Source: JAIBDK01 sp965261915 (lineage in GTDB: Bacteria > Pseudomonadota > Gammaproteobacteria > Arenicellales > Poriferihabitantaceae). From it: a DNA stretch of 64,000 nucleotides. This document shows positions 18,353-27,756 of this stretch, piece by piece. The notes below the pieces were generated by a model. It saw only the letters and a list, made by a program, of their open reading frames with translations, ran no database searches and was not told the DNA's origin. The stretch's first letter is position 1; every line of letters begins with the position of its first letter. Position numbers and translations under genes: made by a program. The stretch spans positions 1,364,001 through 1,428,000 of the forward strand of contig CBDHDW010000013.1 in assembly GCA_965261915.1 (NCBI GenBank), read 5' to 3'.

Positions 18353-19876
18353 ATGTCAAATTCAGACAGCAGCCTTAAAAAACTTCACCATTTTGTAAAT
18401 GGCCAACAAATTGCAGGTGAAAGCGGCCGATACGGCGATGTTTTCAACCCGGCGTTGGGTGTTGTGGAGAAACAGGTAGCGCTGGCCAGTCAATCAGAAG
18501 TTGAACAGGCCATTGGGGTTGCCGCGGAAGCATTCCCTGCATGGGCCGCAACTGCAGCGGGACGTCGGGCACAGGTCATGTTCAACTTTCGAGACCTGAT
18601 CAAATCCAATATGGATAGGCTTGCAGAATCGGTTTCATCAGAACATGGTAAAACACTCGACGATGCAAAAGGCTCAATTACCAGAGGATTGGAAGTGGTT
18701 GAGTACGCCTGCGGTATATCCCAGGTTCTAAAAGGCGAATATTCCGCTACTGTCGCGCGCGGGGTCGATTCCTGGAATATGCGCCAGCCTTTGGGTGTCT
18801 GCGCGGGTATTACACCGTTTAACTTTCCTGCTATGGTGCCAATGTGGATGTTCCCGATGGCAATTGCATGTGGAAATACCTTCGTATTGAAACCATCTGA
18901 ACGAGACCCTTCTTGTGCGTTATTGCTCGCCGATTTAATGAAACAGGCGGGATTGCCCGATGGCGTATTGAATGTCGTGAACGGCGACAAAGAAGCCGTT
19001 GATACGCTATTAACTGACCGCCGAGTTGAAGCGGTCAGTTTCGTTGGATCCACAGCCATTGGGGAGTATATCTACCACACCGGTACATCAAACAATAAAC
19101 GTGTACAGGCGCTTTGCGGTGCCAAAAACCATATGGTGGTAATGCCGGATGCAGATATGGATCAGGTTACCGATGCGGTGATGGGGGCGGCATATGGATC
19201 AGCAGGTGAGCGCTGTATGGCAATTTCTGTGGTGGTTTCGGTGGGTGATGAACCTGCAGATGCGCTGATTGAGCGTCTGGTGCCGCGTTTGGATTCATTA
19301 AAAGTCGGACCTTACACCGAAGGCGCTACTGAAATGGGCCCGGTAATCAATCCGGATGCAAAGGCACGGATTGAAAACCATATTGATCAGGGTGTCGATC
19401 AAGGTGCGACTCTGGTTCGGGATGGACGCGGTATAGTAGTAGAAGGATCAGAGAATGGGTGTTTTGTTGGGGCCACTGTATTTGATAACGTAACAACAGA
19501 TATGTCGATTTACACCGATGAAATCTTTGGACCTGTTCTGAGTATTGTACGTGCAGAGAGTTACGAGCAAGCCTTGCAAATGGTCAATGATCATGAGTAT
19601 GGCAACGGTACTGCGATTTTTACCCGGGATGGTGACGCCGCTCGCGATTTCAGTGACCGGGTGCAAATCGGTATGGTTGGTGTGAATGTGCCTATCCCGG
19701 TACCCCTGGCGTTCCATAGCTTTGGAGGATGGAAAAGATCACTGTTTGGTGATCACGCGATCCATGGTCCGGAAGGTGTACGGTTCTACACGAAGCTGAA
19801 AACCATTACTTCTCGCTGGCCTTCCGGAATCAAGGAAGGTGCGGTATTTAACTTTAAAGCAGGTGGAGAGCACTAA
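18353..19876 (+). CDS. mmsA: Methylmalonate-semialdehyde dehydrogenase (CoA-acylating)
   Basis: 507 residues of the aldehyde dehydrogenase superfamily. It oxidises methylmalonate or malonate semialdehyde with NAD and CoA to propionyl-CoA or acetyl-CoA. MmsA-type features include CAGITPFNFPAMVPMWMFP, FVGSTAIGEYIY, the catalytic cysteine in GSAGERCMA and the C-terminal FGGWKRSLFGDHAIHG. It acts in valine, beta-alanine, inositol or acrylate/3-hydroxypropionate routes. With polyamine-type transport upstream and malonyl-CoA decarboxylase elsewhere in the window, a role in C3 semialdehyde removal is likely. Confidence 0.92.
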   Translation: MSNSDSSLKKLHHFVNGQQIAGESGRYGDVFNPALGVVEKQVALASQSEVEQAIGVAAEAFPAWAATAAGRRAQVMFNFRDLIKSNMDRLAESVSSEHGKTLDDAKGSITRGLEVVEYACGISQVLKGEYSATVARGVDSWNMRQPLGVCAGITPFNFPAMVPMWMFPMAIACGNTFVLKPSERDPSCALLLADLMKQAGLPDGVLNVVNGDKEAVDTLLTDRRVEAVSFVGSTAIGEYIYHTGTSNNKRVQALCGAKNHMVVMPDADMDQVTDAVMGAAYGSAGERCMAISVVVSVGDEPADALIERLVPRLDSLKVGPYTEGATEMGPVINPDAKARIENHIDQGVDQGATLVRDGRGIVVEGSENGCFVGATVFDNVTTDMSIYTDEIFGPVLSIVRAESYEQALQMVNDHEYGNGTAIFTRDGDAARDFSDRVQIGMVGVNVPIPVPLAFHSFGGWKRSLFGDHAIHGPEGVRFYTKLKTITSRWPSGIKEGAVFNFKAGGEH

Positions 19877-19890
19877 ACGCTAACGATTTA

Positions 19891-19926
19891 TACGTCCGCC
19901 CCCCGTTGTTTCTGGGTGAGGACGTA
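19891..19926. terminator. Probable bidirectional terminator between mmsA and the GDPD gene
   Basis: TACGTCC at 19891-19897 pairs with GGACGTA at 19920-19926, with additional C/G pairs inside, and T-rich sequence beyond the right arm. It lies in the 52-base gap between two convergent genes. Confidence 0.6.
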
Positions 19927-19928
19927 AT

Positions 19929-20837
19929 TTATGCAGTTTTACGCATATCGGTTATCAGATTGTTCAATTTGTCGGGGTAGTCCGTAGTGATTGCGTCAAC
20001 CCGGTAATTGATCATTTTCTGCATTTTCTGAGTTGTATTCACCGTCCAGACACAGACTTCCAAATCGAGATCGTGAGCTTTGTTGACGTCATCCGCACAT
20101 AGATCCAATGCATTGCTGGACCACACCTCTGCGCCGGTTGAATGAATCATTTCGGGAATACTGCCAAAGTTAGATAAATCCAGATTATGGGTCCAAAGGC
20201 CGGCTTGACCCTTAACGGGGGATAAGGGGTTGCCATCCAATTGCTGGTTGGTCAGTAAACCTATTTTCAGTTCGGGTAATGCTGTTTTAACCGCTAGCGG
20301 CAGGCGCCAGTCAAAACTTTGCAAAAGGGTTTGAGAAACGATATCAAGGGATTGAAGCTTTTCAACAACAATGCCTGCGTAAACATCGAGGGGTGGAGAG
20401 ATATCAGCTTGGTAAGGCGTATTCTTTAATTCCAGATTGAATACAAAAACATCCGATTGCGTGCGCACCAACGCCGCAAACTCCTCCAACAGCGGGATTC
20501 GGGTCCCGTTAACCGCTTTCTGGCAGGGAAATCGTTTTGCATATTCGGTGTTTGGACGGATTTGGCCAACGTCGAAAAGCTTGATTTCTTCAGCTGTTAT
20601 TTGACGTATGATTATTTCGGAATTAATCCAGGTGCCGTCCGGATTTCTAACCAGTTCCGGAGATAAAATTGGGTCATGGTGAAGGATTAGTTGATTATCG
20701 GCGGTGACACACAGGTCGACCTCAATCGCATCACAGCCGTGTTCAATTGCAGCTTGAAACGCAATCAGGCTATTTTCTGGAAATAGGCCCCGCGCACCCC
20801 GGTGCCCGTGATTTTGCGGTGTTTTCTGCAGGTTCAA
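19929..20837 (-). CDS. Glycerophosphodiester phosphodiesterase family protein
   Basis: 302 residues of the GDPD TIM-barrel family, which cleaves glycerophosphodiesters to sn-glycerol 3-phosphate and an alcohol using a divalent metal. The signature HRGARGLFPENSLIAF near residues 12-27 and EVDLCVTADNQLILHHD give the catalytic histidines and metal-binding acids. No signal peptide, so probably cytosolic like UgpQ, although it is somewhat longer than UgpQ. It is 69 bases downstream of dsbA in the same direction. Confidence 0.87.
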   Translation of the reverse strand: MNLQKTPQNHGHRGARGLFPENSLIAFQAAIEHGCDAIEVDLCVTADNQLILHHDPILSPELVRNPDGTWINSEIIIRQITAEEIKLFDVGQIRPNTEYAKRFPCQKAVNGTRIPLLEEFAALVRTQSDVFVFNLELKNTPYQADISPPLDVYAGIVVEKLQSLDIVSQTLLQSFDWRLPLAVKTALPELKIGLLTNQQLDGNPLSPVKGQAGLWTHNLDLSNFGSIPEMIHSTGAEVWSSNALDLCADDVNKAHDLDLEVCVWTVNTTQKMQKMINYRVDAITTDYPDKLNNLITDMRKTA

Positions 20838-20906
20838 TGAATGTTGCCAATGGAATCCAGTGTCATTTTGACATGAACACGATCATTAATCCGTCTAATA
20901 TCAAGA

Positions 20907-21596
20907 TCAACCAGCCCGTGTTTCCGCAGCTTTGCCAATCAAATAGTTTATCAATTCTATGAGTTTTTCATGACTCCCTGCCAAAGACACAGAAGTGCGG
21001 TAGCGACCGTCAACAATGATTGCGGGAACGCCTGTAATACCATATTTTCTTGACATTACGCTGGCAAAATTAAGCTTGTTTTCAACCGCAAATGAAAAGA
21101 ATGTATCCTTAATGGCCTGGCCGCTTACCCCATTTTGTTCTCCCCATTCAGCCAGTTTATCGACGGTATCGATTTTTAATCGTTGTTGGTGAATGGCATC
21201 GAAATATTTTGTGTGAACCGTTTCGACTACACCGAGTGCCTCAAAGGTAAAATAGGCTCGGGCTTCAAATTCCCACTTTGGATTCAACAATGCCGGAAGT
21301 GGAACATATTCGGCATTCTCGGGCATATGTTTTTGCCATTCAATGAGATATGGCTCCAGTCGAAAACAGTGTGGACAGCGATACCAGAACATTTCAACAA
21401 CTTCGATTTTGTCACCAGTCTGAATGGGTTGGACTTCATCCAGCAGTTCATAATGTCCGCCTTCAATAAACGGTTCTTCTTGAGCGGATACAATCTGGAT
21501 GGCTGATATCGTCGCGATTAGTAACAGGCCGCTAAATAGCGTGAACAGAAATCTAAAATTGGGTTTAACTGCTTGTTGGATTGTGGGCATTTTCAT
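20907..21596 (-). CDS. dsbA: Thiol:disulfide interchange protein DsbA
   Basis: 229 residues, with a hydrophobic signal near residues 14-37 ending before QEEPFIEGG. The thioredoxin-fold active site is CPHC in WYRCPHCFRLEPYL, the canonical DsbA motif, and the cis-proline loop is GITGVPAIIVDGRYR. It oxidises cysteines of exported proteins in the periplasm. A start at the third residue (second Met) is equally possible. Confidence 0.92.
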   Translation of the reverse strand: MKMPTIQQAVKPNFRFLFTLFSGLLLIATISAIQIVSAQEEPFIEGGHYELLDEVQPIQTGDKIEVVEMFWYRCPHCFRLEPYLIEWQKHMPENAEYVPLPALLNPKWEFEARAYFTFEALGVVETVHTKYFDAIHQQRLKIDTVDKLAEWGEQNGVSGQAIKDTFFSFAVENKLNFASVMSRKYGITGVPAIIVDGRYRTSVSLAGSHEKLIELINYLIGKAAETRAG

Positions 21597-21641
21597 ACGA
21601 TAAAAATATGGGTTGTCGTTAAGCGGTATTGCGGTTGTTGG

Positions 21642-23006
21642 TTAGACCGCTGTAAGTTCCAGGCGTTCCTTTAATATTTGTGGAATGTTATCGAAGCTAC
21701 CGTTACTCATACAAACGATAACAGTATTCTCTGTTAATTTCGACTCCAATGAAGAGATCAACAATGGTACGGAAGAATAGCTGGATATATTGCTCTTGGA
21801 GATTAGATTCTCTGGCTGCCATTCAAGATTGTCAGATTGATAAATCAGGGTTTCGTCTGCCGCGTTGAAAGCGCTCCCCAGCGAATCCTGATGAAACCGG
21901 CCACGCATGGTATTTGATCGTGGTTCTATCACGGCAATTATTTTTTCGTCTGCATGCTTATCTGCAACCGCGCACAGTGTGCTCGCGATCGCGGTTGGAT
22001 GGTGTGCGAAATCTTCATATAAATATACACCAGCCTGGTTGAACAAAAGCTGAAGTCTTCTAGCGGTCGGTTGAAAAGCCTGCAGTGAATGACAAGATTG
22101 CTCAATGGCCACCCCGGCCAGATTAGCAGCAATTAATGCAGCCAGCGCGTTGGCCATATTGTGACGTCCAATACACTGCCAATTCGCCGTAGCGACGCAA
22201 ATACCGTTGTGATATACCTGAAATTCGGAGCAATCCCGGGATAGTGCCTCGGCGTACCACTCGCAATGCTCATCCGTCACTGAAAAATTAACAATATTGC
22301 TCCAACAGCCCATGGACAGAACCGAAGCGATATTTTCGTCATCCGCATTACAGATAATATTCCCGCTTGCGGGAACAATTCGAAGCAGATGATGAAATTG
22401 TCGTTTGATTTGTGCTAAGTCATTAAAAATATCGGCATGATCGAATTCCAGGTTGTTTAAAATGGCAATATCCGGGCAGTAATGAACAAACTTGGAGCGT
22501 TTATCGAAAAAAGCGGTATCGTATTCGTCAGCTTCTATTACAAACCAATTGCTTTTCCCCGCAGATGCGGACGCTTCGAAGTTTCCTGGTTTGCCGCCAA
22601 TCAGATATCCGGGTGCTTCCTGATTGTCTTGCAGCAGCCAGGCTGCAATGGACGAAGTCGTGGTTTTACCGTGTGTACCAGCGACCGCAATGACTTTTCT
22701 TTGGTTGAGGATATGTTGACGCAACCACTCTGGACCCGATTGGTATGGCAGCTTGCGATTCAAAACGGATTCGACTAGAGCATTACCTCGAGAAAGCGCA
22801 TTACCGATTATGATTTGGTCATAATCTTCGCAAACATGTTCAGCGCAATAGCCTTCTTCTATAGTAATGTCCGCAGATTCCAGCACTGTTGACATCGGTG
22901 GATACACATTTTCGTCACAGCCAGAAACGCTGTGACCGGACTTGCCGGCAAGCTGTGCAATTCCGGCCATAAATGTTCCACAAATCCCGACGATAAAAAT
23001 CTTCAC
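21642..23006 (-). CDS. mpl: UDP-N-acetylmuramate:L-alanyl-gamma-D-glutamyl-meso-diaminopimelate ligase
   Basis: 454 residues of the Mur ligase family. It joins recycled murein tripeptide to UDP-MurNAc in the cytosol. N-terminal NAD-like fold FIVGICGTFMAGIAQLA, ATP-binding loop AGTHGKTTTSSIAAWLL, then LNNLEFDHADIF and the C-terminal YEDFAHHPTAIASTL, all typical of Mpl and distinct from MurC. Its start overlaps the preceding membrane protein gene by four bases. Confidence 0.93.
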   Translation of the reverse strand: MKIFIVGICGTFMAGIAQLAGKSGHSVSGCDENVYPPMSTVLESADITIEEGYCAEHVCEDYDQIIIGNALSRGNALVESVLNRKLPYQSGPEWLRQHILNQRKVIAVAGTHGKTTTSSIAAWLLQDNQEAPGYLIGGKPGNFEASASAGKSNWFVIEADEYDTAFFDKRSKFVHYCPDIAILNNLEFDHADIFNDLAQIKRQFHHLLRIVPASGNIICNADDENIASVLSMGCWSNIVNFSVTDEHCEWYAEALSRDCSEFQVYHNGICVATANWQCIGRHNMANALAALIAANLAGVAIEQSCHSLQAFQPTARRLQLLFNQAGVYLYEDFAHHPTAIASTLCAVADKHADEKIIAVIEPRSNTMRGRFHQDSLGSAFNAADETLIYQSDNLEWQPENLISKSNISSYSSVPLLISSLESKLTENTVIVCMSNGSFDNIPQILKERLELTAV

Positions 23007-23521
23007 AACAAGGTATTTCCAAAAATCTGATTGAGTAACATTGCCAATGATAATTCCAGAACCAGTGCAACGATAAAGCTAAAGAAAATACTGGTCTCGA
23101 GTGTTTCTTTCAGGATGAAAACGATTACCGCGAAATACCAAAGACTGGCAGAGATAACCATGGTCTTTGATATTGATCGATTCTCAGAAACCAGTTCTGC
23201 TTCATTCCAGCCAATCAGAAATGGCAGCAATACAAAAACGATCAGAGCGGAGCAGCCGAAAAACGCCGTTGCAGATTGTATCAGGCGTTCGCGTTTGGAA
23301 AATATTGCCAACAGAACCCACAAACACAGTCCGAGCAGTACAATTTGAAAGAACGCGATAAGAGCAGCGTTATGCTCTTTTGATAATAGGCTATTACGAA
23401 CGGCAAACGCAACAAATGCGCCACCGACGGCATACCAGAGTAATTGCGTTGAAGCGGGTAAATCTTGAGGCTTGCTGCGAAACAGGCAAATCCGGAACAG
23501 TGATGTGATCAGTTGATTCAT
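23003..23521 (-). CDS. Hypothetical inner-membrane protein
   Basis: 172 residues with about five hydrophobic segments and short charged loops. The first is LLWYAVGGAFVAFAVRNSLL and the last ends at the C-terminus. No catalytic motif is visible and I do not recognise the family. Its end overlaps the mpl start by four bases (minus strand), suggesting coupled translation. It is divergent from rnd. A role in envelope or cell-wall recycling is only a guess from linkage. Confidence 0.7.
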   Translation of the reverse strand: MNQLITSLFRICLFRSKPQDLPASTQLLWYAVGGAFVAFAVRNSLLSKEHNAALIAFFQIVLLGLCLWVLLAIFSKRERLIQSATAFFGCSALIVFVLLPFLIGWNEAELVSENRSISKTMVISASLWYFAVIVFILKETLETSIFFSFIVALVLELSLAMLLNQIFGNTLL

Positions 23522-23564
23522 AGATAGTTATTAAATGTTATGCGCGAATGATATCATCACTCCC

Positions 23565-24662
23565 ATGAAGAAAATAAAACTTGTTGAGACCGCCAGTGAG
23601 CTGGAGTTAATTTCGGCAGAATTGAAATCTGTAGACTGGATCGGTATTGATACAGAATTTTTACGGGAGAAAACCTACTATCCTCAATTGTGTCTGATTC
23701 AGGTGCACTCGGAAATTGGGGAGTGGTGCATTGACCCGCTAATAATAAAGGATGTATCGAGTTTTGGTGAAATTCTGTCCAGTTCAGATATTTGCAAAAT
23801 TTTTCATTCGTGCAGGCAGGATCTCGAGGCGTTGGAACGATGTTTTCCCGAGTCGTTATCCAATTTGTACGATACCCAGCTCGCTGCCAGCTTTTGCGGA
23901 GCTGGGGATCAGTTGAGTTATGCGGCTTTGGTAAAAGAAGTTATTGGTATCGAATTATCAAAAAACCAGACCAGAACGGATTGGTCGGCACGGCCATTGT
24001 CAGAGTCGCAGGTTCAATACGCAATTGATGATGTTCGCTACCTTAAGCCAATTCAAGCGCATTTGAACCTCAGACTTGTTGAGCTTGGGCGAGAATCCTG
24101 GCAAAAGATTGAATGTGAATCCATTCTTGAAAAACAGGACTATATTATTAATCCCGATGAAGCCTGGAGAAGGTTAAAAGGCGGGGCAAAAATTCCGGTA
24201 AAATTTCAGAGGACAGCGCGCAGGCTGGCGCTATGGAGAGAGCATAGAGCACAAACTCGTGATAGGCCAAGAGAATGGATACTGCCGTCTCGAAGTCTGG
24301 TTGATATCTGCTTTAAACGCCCGAATAGCGTGGCAACTCTCGCTAAGATTGAAGGTTTGCCAGCGGCTATTGTTCGGCATTCTGGGCGTGACATTATTGA
24401 AATTGTTCAGCAATCGCCGGTTGATAATCAGGCAGAGCGTCTCTGGTACGGACATGCAATGTTGGATAAAGAGCAAAAAAGTTTGCTCAAAACCATTACT
24501 CAGCATCTTCGGTCTGTGGCAGAAAAGGAAAACATGAGTCAGGCATTGTTAGCCAATCGGAGCGATTTGGAATCCTTGATCCAGGGAGATCGAAATATTA
24601 ACCTGATGAAGGGTTGGCGGTTTGATTTTGTCGGAAAGGAGATTGAAGCATTACTCATTTAG
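23565..24662 (+). CDS. rnd: Ribonuclease D
   Basis: 365 residues from ATG 23565 (MKKIKLVETASELELIS); an in-frame earlier start at 23535 is less likely. It is a 3'-5' exonuclease that trims tRNA precursors. DEDDy motifs are present: IGIDTEFLREKTYYPQL, FHSCRQDLEAL, and YAIDDVRYLKPI. HRDC-type helical domains follow in the C-terminal half (RDRPREWILPSRSLVDIC). Its last 12 bases overlap the convergent mltA gene. Confidence 0.93.
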   Translation: MKKIKLVETASELELISAELKSVDWIGIDTEFLREKTYYPQLCLIQVHSEIGEWCIDPLIIKDVSSFGEILSSSDICKIFHSCRQDLEALERCFPESLSNLYDTQLAASFCGAGDQLSYAALVKEVIGIELSKNQTRTDWSARPLSESQVQYAIDDVRYLKPIQAHLNLRLVELGRESWQKIECESILEKQDYIINPDEAWRRLKGGAKIPVKFQRTARRLALWREHRAQTRDRPREWILPSRSLVDICFKRPNSVATLAKIEGLPAAIVRHSGRDIIEIVQQSPVDNQAERLWYGHAMLDKEQKSLLKTITQHLRSVAEKENMSQALLANRSDLESLIQGDRNINLMKGWRFDFVGKEIEALLI

Positions 24663-25775
24663 TTCGGCTGATTTCGGCAGTAATACAATCATCATTGCCG
24701 ATTCTTTCATGATTCCGGCTGCCGCTTCGGCTTCGGTGCCGTGTCCCCAGAACAGGTCTGCCCGAACCGGCCCCTTTATCGCACCACCGGTGTCCTGAGC
24801 GATGACGAGCCTTTTATAGGGCGTTTCTTCATCCCCGGGAAGGTTGGTGGACAACCAAATCGGTGTGCCCAGCTTCACTACTTTTGGGTCGATCGCAATG
24901 CTGCGTTGTGCAGTCAATGGTACGTTTAAGGATCCAATCGCGCCATCCCCCACATCATCTCGAAGCTCGAAAAACACATAACTGGGATTCGAGTTTAGCA
25001 ATTCTTCGGCTCGATCAGGATTGTCTGCAAGCCATTGCCTGATTGAAAACAGGGAAACATCTTCCCGATCCATTTCCCCCCATTCAATTAACAGTCGCCC
25101 AATGGCGACATACGGCTGGCCATTCTGGTTACGATAACCTACCCCTATAATCGACCCGTCATCAAGCTGGACTCTGCCAGAACCTTGTATATGCAGAAAA
25201 AAGACATCGTCCCGATTATTGATCCAGACAATTTCATGGCCTTTGAGCAAATCACGATTATTTTCAATTTGCTGCCGGCTATAGAACGGCACTATAGAAT
25301 TACCATCGAGCCTGCCGCGAACACGTTTGTTTTTGAGCTCTGGATACAAATCCCCCAAATCAATTGTAAGCAACGACGGTGGTTGTCCATAGAGTGGGTA
25401 TGTATATCCGGATTTTTTCGTTCTGCTGCCAAATAGTAACGGCTCATAATACCCGGTTATGAGTCCGCTTTGCTTGCCGCCTTTGCCGTACAAGGGATAC
25501 GGAGTGAACCAGTTTTCAAAAAACAATCGTGCTTGCTCATCGCTGGGTGAATCCAGGTTTTGTGCGAATTTGCAGATATCTTGCCATTCCGTTTTAGTGG
25601 AAAGCGCTATACAATTCCGCAATAGAGCGGGCCAGGCCTGCGCGTGTTCGTCCTGTTGCCAGCCTTCTATCTCATTCCAGCCAATATTCTCTCCTACGCC
25701 AGGCTGTCGGGTATTGATTAATGTACAGGCTGAAATTGATAACAGGCTAACGAATAACCATCGTAATTTAATCAT
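24651..25775 (-). CDS. mltA: Membrane-bound lytic murein transglycosylase A
   Basis: 374 residues from ATG 25775, which has GAAGG upstream; the frame is open to 25877 but this start exposes a lipoprotein signal (MIKLRWLFVSLLSISAC) with lipobox ISAC. MltA cleaves glycan strands to 1,6-anhydromuropeptides at the outer membrane. Family motifs: GLITGYYEPLLFGS, EIVWINNRDDVFFLHIQGSG, and the C-terminal AQDTGGAIKGPVRADLFWGHG with the catalytic aspartate region. Confidence 0.92.
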   Translation of the reverse strand: MIKLRWLFVSLLSISACTLINTRQPGVGENIGWNEIEGWQQDEHAQAWPALLRNCIALSTKTEWQDICKFAQNLDSPSDEQARLFFENWFTPYPLYGKGGKQSGLITGYYEPLLFGSRTKKSGYTYPLYGQPPSLLTIDLGDLYPELKNKRVRGRLDGNSIVPFYSRQQIENNRDLLKGHEIVWINNRDDVFFLHIQGSGRVQLDDGSIIGVGYRNQNGQPYVAIGRLLIEWGEMDREDVSLFSIRQWLADNPDRAEELLNSNPSYVFFELRDDVGDGAIGSLNVPLTAQRSIAIDPKVVKLGTPIWLSTNLPGDEETPYKRLVIAQDTGGAIKGPVRADLFWGHGTEAEAAAGIMKESAMMIVLLPKSAELNE

Positions 25776-25914
25776 GGATACCTTCGGGTTAATTTTTTCG
25801 TATTCTCGGTCATTTACCTTATGCTGGGCGGAAAGTGAAATGGCTGTTGATTTAAATCGATTTGTAAACCAGCTCACACGATGGCATTAAAACACCATTA
25901 GTTTATTCTTAATC

Positions 25915-26748
25915 ATGCTCCGTTTTCGTCACCATGTCGCCATTATGATTGTAACGCTATCTGCGGTGTTATTCAGTATTCGTTCGTTTGCCGACGATTA
26001 TCTGTTTTCGGCGCCGCCGACGGAAAGTCGCGGGGTCAGTATCGCGCTTTATACTCCCATTGCTGAGCTTCTGAGTGAAGAGATTGGTGTAGCAGTGCGT
26101 TATGCGTATTCAGAGAATTGGCCGAACTACACCAGGAAAATGCAATCTGCCAACTATGATCTGGTTCTGGATACAGCGCATCTGGTTTCGTGGAGAATTG
26201 AAAAAATCGAGCACGCCCCTGTTGTGAGTATTTCGGATAATCTGACTTATGTATTGGCCGTCAAAAGCAACAGTTCGCTCAAAAAATTGGCAGACCTTCG
26301 AGGAAAAAAGATATGCGGTTCCGCTGTTCCCAGCCTTGATGCCCTTAGCGTGCTCGATCAATATGCATCGCGGTGGTCATTACCGATCATTAAGGTTGTC
26401 AAGGGGTTTGACAATATGTGGGAAGAATTTAACAGCGGCAGCTGTGAAGCAATCATTCTGCCGATGCGGGTGTTGGAGAAACTCCAGCGGTCGGAAGGTG
26501 GAGATTCCGTCGAAATCATATTTCAAAGCTTTGCCGTGCCCCATCTGGCACTAAGTGCCAGTGCACGAATGAATCAGGCTGTGAAGGATTCAATAACCCG
26601 AATTCTAACGAGTCCGGCTGGATTTGCTGCGATATCCAGGTTGCGGGATTATTATGGGCTTTCCAACAGTGATATCGCGCCAAGATTAACCAATGAGGAT
26701 GAGTATCGGGGTTATTCCGACCTGTTGAGTGATTTTTGGGGATTTTGA
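25915..26748 (+). CDS. PhnD-like phosphate/phosphonate-type periplasmic binding protein
   Basis: 277 residues with an N-terminal signal peptide (VAIMIVTLSAVLFSIRSFAD). The mature protein is a two-lobe binding fold with features of the PhnD-like group: a DLVLDTAHLVSWRI segment, LADLRGKKICGSAVPSLDAL, and SCEAIILPMRVLEKL. No ABC permease or ATPase is adjacent. Orphan members of this group often act as sensors or have unknown ligands. Confidence 0.72.
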   Translation: MLRFRHHVAIMIVTLSAVLFSIRSFADDYLFSAPPTESRGVSIALYTPIAELLSEEIGVAVRYAYSENWPNYTRKMQSANYDLVLDTAHLVSWRIEKIEHAPVVSISDNLTYVLAVKSNSSLKKLADLRGKKICGSAVPSLDALSVLDQYASRWSLPIIKVVKGFDNMWEEFNSGSCEAIILPMRVLEKLQRSEGGDSVEIIFQSFAVPHLALSASARMNQAVKDSITRILTSPAGFAAISRLRDYYGLSNSDIAPRLTNEDEYRGYSDLLSDFWGF

Positions 26749-26892
26749 TCGCTAAATCAACCAATTTGGCGAGGCCTGTTGAGCAAAATTTCGAGTGCTG
26801 AATACGCGTAAAATTTTTAAAGGATCACTGTTCTTTGCTGAAAAATGCAGTACAATCCAGCCCCCCTTTATATTTGCCAGGAATGAGAATTC

Positions 26893-27108
26893 ATGCCATC
26901 TGTACAAGTACGACAAAATGAACCATTTGACGTAATCCTCAGAAGATTTCGTCGAGCTTGCGAGCGCGCGGGTGTTTTTACAGAATCCAGACGACGCCAA
27001 TGCTACGAAAAACCAACAACTATCCGTAAGCGCGATACCGATGCTGCTGTTCGTCGCGAAATGAAACGCGTTTCTCGCCAAAGAGCTCGTCACCGTCGAC
27101 TCTACTAG
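26893..27108 (+). CDS. rpsU: 30S ribosomal protein S21
   Basis: 71 residues, the exact family length, highly basic: PSVQVRQNEPFDVILRRFRR, then the conserved CYEKPTTIRKR and an Arg-rich end. S21 is part of the 30S platform near the mRNA 3' end region and assists initiation. It is followed by yqeY after 27 bases, a common gammaproteobacterial order. Confidence 0.97.
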   Translation: MPSVQVRQNEPFDVILRRFRRACERAGVFTESRRRQCYEKPTTIRKRDTDAAVRREMKRVSRQRARHRRLY

Positions 27109-27135
27109 AGTTTATCTGTTTTTATTTCTTTCACC

Positions 27136-27579
27136 ATGAGTCTGAAAGAAAATATATTCGCCGATATGAAGGCGGCCATGCGAGACAAGGAAACCATTCG
27201 ACTCGAAACCATCCGTTTGCTGCGTGCTGCGATCCAGCGCAAAGAGGTTGATGATCGTACCGAGCTGGATGACGAAGGTGTTTTGCAAATTGTCCAGAAA
27301 ATGGTTAAGCAGTGTAATGATGCTGCGCAGCAATTTACCAACGGCGGGCGAGAGGATCTCGCAAATAAGGAGCTGGCTAACATCGCAGTGCTTGAGGACT
27401 ACCTTCCTGAGCAACTTTCCGACACGGAATTAAACGATATCGTTGATCAGGCGATCGCACAATCTGGCGCTTCTTCAATGAAAGACATGGGAAAAGTGAT
27501 GGGAATGGTGAAATCACAAACCCAGGGCAGGGCGGACATGGGCGCAGTGAGTGGAAGAATCAAATCCCTGCTTTCCTGA
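27136..27579 (+). CDS. yqeY: GatB/YqeY domain-containing protein
   Basis: 147 residues. N-terminal helical part MSLKENIFADMKAAMRDKET with IRLLRAAIQRKEVD, then the YqeY tail-type domain EDYLPEQLSDTELNDIV and GKVMGMVKSQTQGRADMGAV. The family resembles the tRNA-contacting tail of GatB and is conserved beside rpsU; its function is poorly known. Same strand as rpsU, probably one transcript. Confidence 0.92.
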   Translation: MSLKENIFADMKAAMRDKETIRLETIRLLRAAIQRKEVDDRTELDDEGVLQIVQKMVKQCNDAAQQFTNGGREDLANKELANIAVLEDYLPEQLSDTELNDIVDQAIAQSGASSMKDMGKVMGMVKSQTQGRADMGAVSGRIKSLLS

Positions 27580-27756
27580 TACCTCCCCGGCCGGTTGTCG
27601 TCAATACTGGCGTGGATGGCAAAACCGCATAATCTAGCGCTACCCCAGACCTCGGAACCGGACGGCACAGCAGCAATGCTCTTCTGATAGCCAAAACTCG
27701 CTGTTATCACAAAAAGTTAAGGCGTTATTCATCCAAAGTCGGATACAGTTAAGGTT

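Noticed and set aside
27447..27710. Minus-strand frame over yqeY 3' end and its downstream gap
   Set aside because: Looks protein-like in part but overlaps yqeY and has no recognisable family; not enough to call a gene.
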